Below are positions 6,936 through 13,884 of a stretch of DNA of 22,704 bases, in pieces. How positions within the stretch are numbered: the stretch's first letter is position 1; each line of letters opens with the position of its first letter. The translations under genes and the position numbers were made by a program. The notes under the pieces were generated by a model that searched no databases, had not been told where the DNA came from, and saw only the letters and a program-made list of their open reading frames with translations. This DNA comes from CAYSWK01 sp964434735. Lineage in GTDB: Archaea; Micrarchaeota; Micrarchaeia; Anstonellales; Bilamarchaeaceae. The stretch is taken from positions 1-22,704 of the forward strand of contig CAYSWK010000014.1 of NCBI GenBank assembly GCA_964434735.1. The letters are read 5' to 3'.

Positions 6936-7286
6936 ATGGGAACAAATTGTTGTGAAAAAGAAGTGTCATGCTGTTCAGGTTCGTCCTGTGAGTCGGAATC
7001 ATGCGGGTGCCAATGCCACTCATGCGAGTGCTGCGAAATGAGCATGGAAAAAATGATGTTTTTTGAAATGGTAGAGCTTGCCGATGAAGCGTACATGAAA
7101 GCGGCAAAACAAAAAATGATGGCCGTATGGGAAAAGAAACTTGGTGCAGATATGGAACAAACAGCCGAATTCTTTGTTGAACAGAGCATGATCAAATGGA
7201 TGGATGAAAAGGCCTGGATGGCACAAAAGGACAAGGCAATCGAACAATTTGCCAAAAAAATGGAAGAGAAGAAGAATAAAAAATAG
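6936..7286 (+). CDS. Cys-rich, Met-rich small protein of unknown function
   Basis: A 116-aa protein, unrecognised. The first 33 residues contain 11 cysteines in CC and CxC arrangements (C5-C6, C12-C13, C18, C23, C25, C27, C30, C32-C33), resembling a metallothionein-type metal cluster. The rest (about 35-116) is a charged, probably all-helical region with a dozen or more Met residues and a Lys-rich end. There is no signal peptide or membrane segment, so it is probably cytosolic. The ATG at 6936 follows AAGGTGA by 5 nt; a GTG at 6927 is in frame but less likely. Binding of soft metals such as Cu, Zn or Cd is inferred from composition only. Confidence 0.72.
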   Translation: MGTNCCEKEVSCCSGSSCESESCGCQCHSCECCEMSMEKMMFFEMVELADEAYMKAAKQKMMAVWEKKLGADMEQTAEFFVEQSMIKWMDEKAWMAQKDKAIEQFAKKMEEKKNKK

Positions 7287-7323
7287 TTCTTCCCTTTTTC
7301 ATTTTTAATAACAAGGTGTACAT

Positions 7324-7923
7324 ATGAATTTTGAAGAAATAGTAAAGGCACGATACGCAACAAAGAAATTTACTGGTGAAAAACTTCCTGAAGAAAAAGT
7401 CCAAAAATTACTTGAGCTGATTCGGATGAGCGCATCCTCCTTCGGGTTGCAACCCTGGAAGATAAAAATAGTCACGGATCAACCGACAAAGGATAAATTG
7501 ATGGCAGCTGCATGGAACCAAGTACAAGTAGGAACCGCATCTCATGTATTAGTATTGTGTGCTGATACCAACATCAAACCGCTTATCACAAAGCTTGAAG
7601 AAACGATGATTGCGGGCGGGGCAAATAAAGAGCATATTGCAGGATACATAAAAATGATGCAGGGTTTTGAAGAGGGAATGGAGGCAAATACGAAAAAGAA
7701 CTGGGCACAAAAACAGGTGTATATTGCACTTGGAAACGCACTTAACGGCGCAAAGGCTCTTGGTTTTGACTCCTGCCCTATGGAAGGATTCTCGCCTGAA
7801 GAGTACTCAAAAATACTTGGATTGCCATCGCACCTCATTCCAACACTCGTTGTTCCGATTGGAATTGCGGCAGATACGCCTCATCCAAAAACCAGGTTTG
7901 CGCTTAAGGATATTTTAATTTGA
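7324..7923 (+). CDS. Nitroreductase-family NAD(P)H oxidoreductase
   Basis: A 199-aa FMN-dependent flavoprotein of the nitroreductase family. It shows the FMN phosphate-binding start KARYATKKF, the SSFGLQPWKI strand, and the C-terminal CPMEGFSPEEYSKILGLP with the flavin-contacting glycine. Such enzymes transfer hydride from NAD(P)H to nitro compounds, quinones or similar acceptors; the physiological substrate here is unknown. AAGGTG five nt upstream of the ATG marks it as a non-first gene, probably cotranscribed with the Cys-rich gene, although a T-rich stretch (7287-7308) separates them. It converges on gmhB with a 16-nt gap. Confidence 0.9.
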   Translation: MNFEEIVKARYATKKFTGEKLPEEKVQKLLELIRMSASSFGLQPWKIKIVTDQPTKDKLMAAAWNQVQVGTASHVLVLCADTNIKPLITKLEETMIAGGANKEHIAGYIKMMQGFEEGMEANTKKNWAQKQVYIALGNALNGAKALGFDSCPMEGFSPEEYSKILGLPSHLIPTLVVPIGIAADTPHPKTRFALKDILI

Positions 7924-7929
7924 AACTAA

Positions 7930-7957
7930 TTTTTTCTTTTTAGTTTTTTTCTTCTTT
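7930..7957 (+). terminator. T-rich transcription terminator after the nitroreductase gene
   Basis: Runs of 6, 4 and 7 T separated by single or few other bases directly follow the stop codon. Archaeal RNA polymerase stops at such tracts without needing a hairpin. The tract overlaps the 3' end of the converging gmhB gene, where it reads as Lys/Glu codons. Confidence 0.5.
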
Positions 7958-8521
7958 AGATTGTTGAATTAACAACATCACGGCATCCAAAATCGTATCG
8001 CATTCAAAATCCGCCTTCACATCAAACTTTCCGTCCTTTCCTGCCGCACCCGTCTTGAGCACAATTGTTTTACATCCTGCATTATGCCCTGCTTTTACAT
8101 CGACCGTCCTGTCCCCAACCATCCAGCACTTTTTCAAATCAACATGAAATTTCTTGGCGGCATCCTGAAGCATTGAGATGCCCGGTTTCCTGCACTCGCA
8201 TTCTATTTTATAGCGAGGATCCTCACCCACATGGCCTTTCTCAGGGTGATGGGGGCAGAAATATATTGCATCAAGTTTCGCGCCTCCCAATTCCAGAAGG
8301 TCAATCATATGGTGATGAAGCGCATGAACATCTTTTTCCGAATACATCCCCTTTGCAACTCCGGGCTGATTCGTGATTACAACTACCAAAAAACCATTTG
8401 AGTTAAGCAATTTTATCGCTTCAATTGCCCCAGGAAGAAGCTCAAACTCCTCCTTTTTGTAAAAAAGACCGCACTCATGATTGATGGTTCCGTCACGGTC
8501 AAGAAAGACAATATGCTTCAT
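7940..8521 (-). CDS. gmhB: D-glycero-D-manno-heptose 1,7-bisphosphate 7-phosphatase GmhB (HAD)
   Basis: A 193-aa HAD phosphatase that removes the C7 phosphate from heptose 1,7-bisphosphate, the step between HddA and HddC. It shows the HAD nucleophile motif FLDRDGT (D8 and D10), motif II VITNQ, and the MVGDRTVDVKAG motif IV. The four zinc ligands of GmhB are present as C89-x-H91 and C108-x-C110 before the RKP Lys. The frame extends upstream to 8620, but that extension overlaps the dehydratase gene; the ATG at 8521 lies 8 nt after its stop and gives a standard GmhB N-terminus. It is the last gene of the nonulosonate operon, separated from the other heptose genes by about 1.2 kb of plus-strand genes. 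Confidence 0.93.
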   Translation of the reverse strand: MKHIVFLDRDGTINHECGLFYKKEEFELLPGAIEAIKLLNSNGFLVVVITNQPGVAKGMYSEKDVHALHHHMIDLLELGGAKLDAIYFCPHHPEKGHVGEDPRYKIECECRKPGISMLQDAAKKFHVDLKKCWMVGDRTVDVKAGHNAGCKTIVLKTGAAGKDGKFDVKADFECDTILDAVMLLIQQSKEEKN

Positions 8522-8529
8522 GGAAAACC

Positions 8530-9564
8530 CTACAGCATTTTTTCTTCCTGCATAATATACAAGATTTCGTCTTTTGAAATTGGTGGCGTATTGCGCGAAG
8601 AATAACTCGTACGAGAACATTTCTTTGCGCCTAGTGCCTTGAGCATCTTAGTTGAAGGTTCTTCAACATGGGGGAAAAGCTCCTTTGTTGCCTTCGGCGG
8701 AATGACGAATAAATCCTGGGTCTCAAAGCTCAATGCTGCCTCCTCCTCCGTCATGAGGTCTTCATATAGCTTCTCACCCGGACGAATGCCAATAATCTTC
8801 TTTTCAATTGCTTTCTTTGAAAGAGCACCAATCATAACGTCAAGAACGTCCTCAACGCGCACGACAGGCATTTTAAGTATGAATGTTTCGCCTCCTGTTG
8901 AGTATTCCGCAGCCTTAAGCACAAGCTTTACTGCGTTACGAGTCGTCATGATAAATCGGGTCATACCCTTATCTGTAAGGGTAACAGGCCCTCCGGCGCG
9001 AATTTGTTTTTCGAACACGGGAACAACTGAACCACGAGATGCAAGAACATTTCCAAAACGGATTGCACAGAAAACAGTTGGTTTATTGCCTTTGTAAAAA
9101 TTAGCGCTTGTCACAAGTTTCTCGGAAAGAAGCTTAGTTGCGCCCATCGTATTGATAGGGTTGACTGCTTTGTCAGTTGAGATGGAAACGACTTTTTTAA
9201 CATTGTTTTGGAGTGCCGCCTCTATGACGTTTTGCGTCCCTTGGATATTGGTTTTTACTGCCTCAAACGGATTAAACTCGCATGCAGGCACGTGCTTTAA
9301 TGCTGCCGCATGAAACACGATGTCGATCCCTTCCATCGCCATCACAAGGCGTTCCTTGTCCCGAATATCTCCAATAAGGTATCGCACGCGGTCAGGTTCC
9401 TTAAGTTCCTGGTCCATTTCAAACTGCTTAAACTCATCGCGAGAATACACCCGAATGACTTCCGGTTTTGCGTTTGAAAGGAGATAGCGAACAATCTCGC
9501 TTCCAATCGAACCCGTACCGCCCGTTACTAAAATCTTTTTTCCATCAAAATAATTTTTGCTCAT
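8530..9564 (-). CDS. UDP-GlcNAc 4,6-dehydratase, FlaA1/PseB/CapE-like
   Basis: A 344-aa single-domain SDR dehydratase without the membrane part of WbpM/PglF. It shows ILVTGGTGSIG (NAD binding), the family phrases VYSRDEFKQFEM and FHAAALKHVPACE, the active site STDKAVNPINTMGATK, and RPGEKLYEDL. It should turn a UDP-N-acetylhexosamine into the 4-keto-6-deoxy sugar, the first step of the nonulosonate route. The position of the catalytic Tyr of H. pylori FlaA1 is Met140 here, so whether C5 is inverted cannot be told. The ATG overlaps the aminotransferase stop (ATGA, 9561-9564), with AAGGTG upstream. Confidence 0.9.
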   Translation of the reverse strand: MSKNYFDGKKILVTGGTGSIGSEIVRYLLSNAKPEVIRVYSRDEFKQFEMDQELKEPDRVRYLIGDIRDKERLVMAMEGIDIVFHAAALKHVPACEFNPFEAVKTNIQGTQNVIEAALQNNVKKVVSISTDKAVNPINTMGATKLLSEKLVTSANFYKGNKPTVFCAIRFGNVLASRGSVVPVFEKQIRAGGPVTLTDKGMTRFIMTTRNAVKLVLKAAEYSTGGETFILKMPVVRVEDVLDVMIGALSKKAIEKKIIGIRPGEKLYEDLMTEEEAALSFETQDLFVIPPKATKELFPHVEEPSTKMLKALGAKKCSRTSYSSRNTPPISKDEILYIMQEEKML

Positions 9565-10688
9565 GAAAGTGCACCTTCAACTGTAGAACAAATCAATTCA
9601 ATCTCTTTATCAGTAAGATCAGGATAAATGGGGATATTAAGTATCACACTTGAAACCCCGCTTGTAACGGGAAGCTTGTCCTTGTAACCAAGCACTTTTT
9701 TATAAAAATAGCTCTCATGAACGGGGTCAAAATAGGTCTTAGACATAATACCTGCCTTAGTAAGCGCTTCCTTTACTTTGGCCTTATCCGAAGAATTTTT
9801 GAAAAGGAGCGGGAACATCTGAAACACACAACGCGCGGTTGAGGAAGGAATAAGCGTCTTAATGCCAAGCTTTGAAAAACGTGCCGTATATTTGTTTGCA
9901 ATCTGAATACGTTTTTTGATATAGCTTTCAATACGTGCAAGCTGTGAAACACCAAGTGCCGCACACATGGTTGGCATCCTAAAATTATAACCCAGTTGGA
10001 CATAATCCGGGGGAAGCGATGACGTGAAAAAATTCTGCTTGTCAAGCCGGCCATGAGATGCGATAAGACGAAGCTTATGCGCAAGTTCATCCGAATCAGT
10101 AACAATCATTCCGCCTTCGCCCGTAGTAATGACCTTGTTTGAACAGAACGAGTACATACCACAATCTCCTTGAGTACCGGTCATGGTCTTATTGACGGTT
10201 GCGCCCAATGATTCCGCAGCATCCTCAATAAGAAGAAGGTTCTTATCGTGCGCATACTCAAGAAGCGCCCTAATATCCCGCGCAGGCATTCCTGCATAAT
10301 GAATGGGCATAATTGCTTTTGTTTTTGAGGTAACCTTTTCCTTTACAGACTCTATATCCAAAGAAAAAGTTTCATCCTCAATATCGGCAAAAATAGGTTT
10401 TGCACCGACAAACTGCACGGAGTTGGCAGTTGAAATAAACGTAAAGGAAGGAACAATAACCTCATCCCCCTGCTTGAGATTATACGCAATGAGTGTAGCA
10501 TGCGTTGCGGAAGTACCGCTTGAGAACGCGACTGCATGCTTTGAACCGCAGTACTGTGCAATACCTTTTTCAAACTCAGTAATTTCTGGACCTACTGCCC
10601 AAAACATGCCGCTTCGTATGCGCCGTGCGACTGCCTCAACATCCGACTCGCTCCATGCGCTTTTGAATAGGGGAATTTTCCACTCCAT
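9561..10688 (-). CDS. DegT/DnrJ/EryC1/StrS sugar aminotransferase (LegC/PseC-like)
   Basis: A 375-aa PLP enzyme that should aminate the 4-keto sugar made by the dehydratase next door, using Glu or Gln as donor. Family features are FSSGTSATHATL, VIVPSFTFISTANS, LIEDAAESLGA with the PLP-ring Asp, and the Schiff-base Lys (about residue 185) in YSFCSNKVITTGEGGM. The start at the ATG at 10688 follows the acyltransferase stop by one nt; a TTG at 10697 is also in frame. The product would be a UDP-4-amino-4,6-dideoxy-N-acetylhexosamine. The assignment to LegC rather than PseC rests on the NeuC-type enzyme in the operon. Confidence 0.9.
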   Translation of the reverse strand: MEWKIPLFKSAWSESDVEAVARRIRSGMFWAVGPEITEFEKGIAQYCGSKHAVAFSSGTSATHATLIAYNLKQGDEVIVPSFTFISTANSVQFVGAKPIFADIEDETFSLDIESVKEKVTSKTKAIMPIHYAGMPARDIRALLEYAHDKNLLLIEDAAESLGATVNKTMTGTQGDCGMYSFCSNKVITTGEGGMIVTDSDELAHKLRLIASHGRLDKQNFFTSSLPPDYVQLGYNFRMPTMCAALGVSQLARIESYIKKRIQIANKYTARFSKLGIKTLIPSSTARCVFQMFPLLFKNSSDKAKVKEALTKAGIMSKTYFDPVHESYFYKKVLGYKDKLPVTSGVSSVILNIPIYPDLTDKEIELICSTVEGALS

Positions 10689-10689
10689 A

Positions 10690-11088
10690 TCAATCAAGTT
10701 TTTTTACAATTTTGGCAGGAACGCCAAAGGCTACAACGTTTTTTGGTATGTCCTTGTTTATAAAACTAAATGCCCCTACAACTGCATTTTCGCCGATCGT
10801 AACGCCGGGCATCACCATGCTATGTGAACCGATTTTTGCGTTTTTCCCGATAGTGACCTTGCCCTTTTTACCATCAATGGTTGACCAGGAATAAAGAGAG
10901 CAGTGAGAACCTATTTGGGCCGATTCGCCGATTTCAACGCCGTATTTTGCATTAATGTAAGTAAATGCCCCAACATCACTTCCCTTTCCAAGCACCAAGT
11001 TCTCAGAGTACTGGCACATCCAGTTCCATTTTGTCATGCCGCTTTGGTCAAAGGTTGGCATTTTCCAAGTTTTGAAGCGTTCTTCCAT
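10690..11088 (-). CDS. Left-handed beta-helix (hexapeptide repeat) acyltransferase
   Basis: A short 132-aa acyltransferase made almost wholly of hexapeptide repeats (IGESAQIGSH, IGKNAKIGSH, IGENAVVGAF), ending in the AFGVPAKIVKK typical of this family. It lacks the N-terminal Rossmann domain of PglD-type enzymes. Its place between NeuC-type and aminotransferase genes suggests that it N-acylates the new 4-amino group from acetyl-CoA (the LegH-like step). The acyl donor and the acceptor are inferred. GGAGG lies 9 nt before the ATG at 11088, the strongest ribosome binding site in the operon. Confidence 0.87.
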   Translation of the reverse strand: MEERFKTWKMPTFDQSGMTKWNWMCQYSENLVLGKGSDVGAFTYINAKYGVEIGESAQIGSHCSLYSWSTIDGKKGKVTIGKNAKIGSHSMVMPGVTIGENAVVGAFSFINKDIPKNVVAFGVPAKIVKKLD

Positions 11089-11090
11089 GA

Positions 11091-12260
11091 TTATTCCTCC
11101 ATCATCCGTTTCTCAAGCAACTGTGAATTAATTGAAATGCTTGAAAGGGTTTTCACGATGCGTTCCGATGCCTTTCCATCACCATACGGGCTTTTTGACG
11201 AACGTGCCTTTTGTAAAAAGGAAGGTGAAAGCGCTTTTTTAAGCGCCGTAATGATCTCACGTTCATCATGGTCGACATCAATAACGTTTGTACCCCTTTC
11301 CCGCCCGTCTTGCCTAATCCCAATATTGACAACGGGGGTCCCAAATGATGGCGCTTCAATGATACCGCTTGATGAATTTCCAACCATAACTGATGAATGC
11401 TTCATGAATGAGAGGTAATCGATATGCGGAATGCTCTTGTAGGAATGCACAAACAAAAGTGCGTCCTTTGCAGCTTCAATACGGGCAATCATGATCCTGC
11501 CTCCCGCATCAGCATTGGGATATACAAGAAGCGTTTGCAATTGCATGTGCTTAAGGGCATGAAGCGTCAGCTCTATCTGGCGAGAGGAATCAGACACCTG
11601 CGTCGTTACCGGGTGCTGAATGCATAAGATGAGAGGTTTTGATGGATCAAACCCATAGGATGTAAAAAGTTCCTCCTTTGCACGAAGAGGCTGGTTACGG
11701 ATAAAATCAACCGCAGGCGAACCGACCATATGAATGCGCCATTTTGCCTCCCCCATCTTAAGAATCCGTACCGCGCTCTTTTTTGTTGCGGGAAAATGAA
11801 TGTGTGAAAACTTTGTAATTGCACCGCGTGCCATTTCATCGATGCCCGCCCGCGCATTGTCGCCGCCATGGATATGTGCAACGGGAATCCCTGAATACGT
11901 TGCTGCAATGCTTGCTGCCAACGCCTCAGTTCTATCACCAAGAACAAGCAGTATGTCCGGTTTTATTTTTTTCAGTGCATTGGAAATTCCTTCAATCCCA
12001 TGCGCAACTGATGCGGCCATGGCGTAGGGAGAATCATCTGACTCATTTTTCATAGGGACAATCGCATCGACTGAAAAACCGTCCTTTTTAATAAATTCAA
12101 CCGTATTTCCAAATGAAGGAAGCGTATGCATTCCACATGCAATAACTGACAATGAAAGTGAGGGAGATTCCTGGATTGCACGCATAACGCAGTAGAGGAT
12201 GCCGTATTCAGAGCGGCTTCCGGTAACCACTGCAATTTTTCGTCTTAAGGATACGTCCAT
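11091..12260 (-). CDS. UDP-N-acetylglucosamine 2-epimerase, hydrolysing (NeuC/LegG-like)
   Basis: A 389-aa GT-B-fold epimerase that would release UDP and invert C2, giving a free 2,4-diacylamino hexose of manno configuration for NeuB. It shows the NeuC-type N-terminus VVTGSRSEYGILY, LLVLGDRTEALAA, the AHIHGGD loop, the MVGSPAVD segment, and the UDP-binding VGNSSSGIIEAPSFGTPVVNIG followed by RERG. This class marks sialic and legionaminic routes, while pseudaminic routes use the unrelated PseG hydrolase. It lies two nt from genes on both sides. Action on plain UDP-GlcNAc cannot be excluded. Confidence 0.9.
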   Translation of the reverse strand: MDVSLRRKIAVVTGSRSEYGILYCVMRAIQESPSLSLSVIACGMHTLPSFGNTVEFIKKDGFSVDAIVPMKNESDDSPYAMAASVAHGIEGISNALKKIKPDILLVLGDRTEALAASIAATYSGIPVAHIHGGDNARAGIDEMARGAITKFSHIHFPATKKSAVRILKMGEAKWRIHMVGSPAVDFIRNQPLRAKEELFTSYGFDPSKPLILCIQHPVTTQVSDSSRQIELTLHALKHMQLQTLLVYPNADAGGRIMIARIEAAKDALLFVHSYKSIPHIDYLSFMKHSSVMVGNSSSGIIEAPSFGTPVVNIGIRQDGRERGTNVIDVDHDEREIITALKKALSPSFLQKARSSKSPYGDGKASERIVKTLSSISINSQLLEKRMMEE

Positions 12261-12262
12261 AA

Positions 12263-12943
12263 TTATCGCACAATTATTTTTACTACTGAAAAACTTTCCG
12301 CATACGCGCTTTGCGCTTCAGAGCCTCGCTTAGTTGCAAGCGCACGAATAGTTTCCTCAGACCGTGGATGGGGAGCTTTCTTAAGCTCACTTTCATACGT
12401 TGCCATGATTTTTATTTTCTTATCAAGCTGCTCCTTGGTTAGGGGTACGAAATAGTTGGGGAAAAAAAGGCGTGAATGTGAATACGCACCATATTCAGTT
12501 TCCGAAACAGTTTCATACGTAAGAACCTGCTGTACGGAAGGCGCGTGCCTTATTGCAACGATGCCTGCATGAAACGTCATCTCATGGTCCTTATTCAAGT
12601 CATTAGGGTTAGGCAAATAAACGATATGGGGATCGACTTCAGCAACCACCTTTGAAAGTGCATCGTTGAGTGCTTTATGGCCTACCAGATCAAGCTTAAC
12701 CGTTGGAAACCCAAGCTCAAAAACCTTCTTGAATCCATAGTGCTTGGAAACCTGCTTAACCTCCTCGGCACGCTTTTTAAGAAACGATGCGGGCCATTCG
12801 GGTTCATACGGTTTTGTCATAGTACACCAAAAAACGGAATCCTGTACTTCCTTATGAGCGAGAAGCGTTCCGCCACATCCAAGCGTTTCATCATCCGGAT
12901 GGGGTGCAACAACGAGTACGCGTTTCATAAAAAACTTCCTCAT
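12263..12943 (-). CDS. PIG-L/LmbE family zinc deacetylase
   Basis: A 226-aa zinc-dependent N-deacetylase. The signature VVAPHPDDETLGCGG gives zinc ligand His15 and catalytic Asp17-Asp18, with a second ligand region at residues 118-125 (DHEMTFH). Relatives remove acetyl from GlcNAc-containing substrates. The gene overlaps the formyltransferase stop by ATGA (12940-12943). A second in-frame ATG at 12928 is preceded by GAGGAAG and could be the true start, giving 221 aa. Placed between a formyltransferase and the NeuC-type enzyme, it probably removes an N-acetyl group so that another acyl group can be put on; the substrate is inferred. Confidence 0.88.
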   Translation of the reverse strand: MRKFFMKRVLVVAPHPDDETLGCGGTLLAHKEVQDSVFWCTMTKPYEPEWPASFLKKRAEEVKQVSKHYGFKKVFELGFPTVKLDLVGHKALNDALSKVVAEVDPHIVYLPNPNDLNKDHEMTFHAGIVAIRHAPSVQQVLTYETVSETEYGAYSHSRLFFPNYFVPLTKEQLDKKIKIMATYESELKKAPHPRSEETIRALATKRGSEAQSAYAESFSVVKIIVR

Positions 12944-13884
12944 TCTTCCTTTTTAAACTCGTCGAATTTGGAGGATTGGACAAGCAAGGTAAGATTTTTT
13001 GGCTCGTCATGCTCATTTGCAATTGCTTCGATATGGTAACTGCCGTTTTTGCATGCAACTTCAACACCTGATTGGGAACTTGAAATAATGGTCCCGCACG
13101 GATGAGGCGTATGGGCTGCTCCCATGCTGCCTTTGAGGATTTTCACCATCGCGCCCTTGTAATAGGTAAAAGCACCGGGATATGGTGTACCCACTGCCCT
13201 GACAAAACGCTCAATATATTCCTTTTCCCAGGTCCAATTGATTTGCCCGTCTTTGGGCCTGCGCCGTGGGAGGTACGTTGCCTTTGATTCGTCCTGTTTT
13301 TTACCTTTCTTTTTGCCTTCAAGAATATTTTCAAGTTCCGTTTCAATGATGAATTGGATGGCACGGCATGCTTTTTCATAAAACGTCTCTGCAGTCTCAT
13401 CCTGCGTAATATCGAAACGTTCCTGTGCATAGATGTCCCCCGAATCAACCGGCTTTCCTTTTTCAAACTTAAAAAGACTCAACCCACTTTCCTTCTCATT
13501 GTTTATGATTTGCCAGGGAATTGCCGCATTCCCTCGATTCTTGGGAAGAAGAGAAGGATGCGTGCCAAAAAGCCCAAGGGGCGCAAGGTCAAACAATTCG
13601 TCCTTAAGGATCTGCGACCAGCCAAACACGCAAATAACATCGGGCGCGCATTCACGAATAAAACGGATTGACGCCGGATCATTTACGTTGTCGACATCGC
13701 GTGCAGGGATGCCATGGGTTTCGCACAAATGGCCAAATGCGTTAGTATAATCGGAAATAACTTTGGTAGTTTCACTGCGGTATATGACGCCACACACGGT
13801 AAACTTGTACTCAATAAGCGCTTTCAATGCTCGATATCCGAACGTATTGTGGCTTATCAAAAGAATTCGTTTTTTAGTTGTCAT
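12940..13884 (-). CDS. Formyltransferase-like protein (sugar N-formyltransferase candidate)
   Basis: A 314-aa protein with a formyl_trans_N domain (about residues 5-180) and a C-terminal Fmt/ArnA-like domain (about 205-300, with INWTWEKEYIERFVRA and TPYPGAFTYY). The active-site strand reads GTHPSLLPKNRG, with His109 and catalytic Asp150 (DSGDI). The Asn that usually stands two residues before the His in Fmt and ArnA is Gly107. It should transfer formyl from 10-formyltetrahydrofolate to an amine. Archaea do not formylate initiator methionine, so an amino-sugar substrate fits the operon. It overlaps neuB by ATGA at 13881-13884. A paralogue lies at the right edge. Confidence 0.85.
   Translation of the reverse strand: MTTKKRILLISHNTFGYRALKALIEYKFTVCGVIYRSETTKVISDYTNAFGHLCETHGIPARDVDNVNDPASIRFIRECAPDVICVFGWSQILKDELFDLAPLGLFGTHPSLLPKNRGNAAIPWQIINNEKESGLSLFKFEKGKPVDSGDIYAQERFDITQDETAETFYEKACRAIQFIIETELENILEGKKKGKKQDESKATYLPRRRPKDGQINWTWEKEYIERFVRAVGTPYPGAFTYYKGAMVKILKGSMGAAHTPHPCGTIISSSQSGVEVACKNGSYHIEAIANEHDEPKNLTLLVQSSKFDEFKKEE

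Noticed and set aside
6875..7363. 162-aa minus-strand ORF opposite the Cys-rich gene
   Set aside because: It covers both strands of a better-supported gene with ribosome binding site, and its sequence is low-complexity Phe/Ser/His from the reverse of Lys/Glu/Met codons.
8639..9097. 152-aa plus-strand ORF inside the dehydratase
   Set aside because: Antisense shadow of a well-conserved SDR enzyme; no own promoter or motif.
10303..11418. Plus-strand ORFs of 174 and 171 aa across the aminotransferase, acyltransferase and NeuC genes
   Set aside because: Both run antisense across boundaries of conserved enzymes and have no family features.
12940..13884. Methionyl-tRNA formyltransferase
   Set aside because: The promoters point to an archaeon, and archaea do not formylate initiator methionine. 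The gene is embedded in a sugar operon and lacks the usual active-site Asn.
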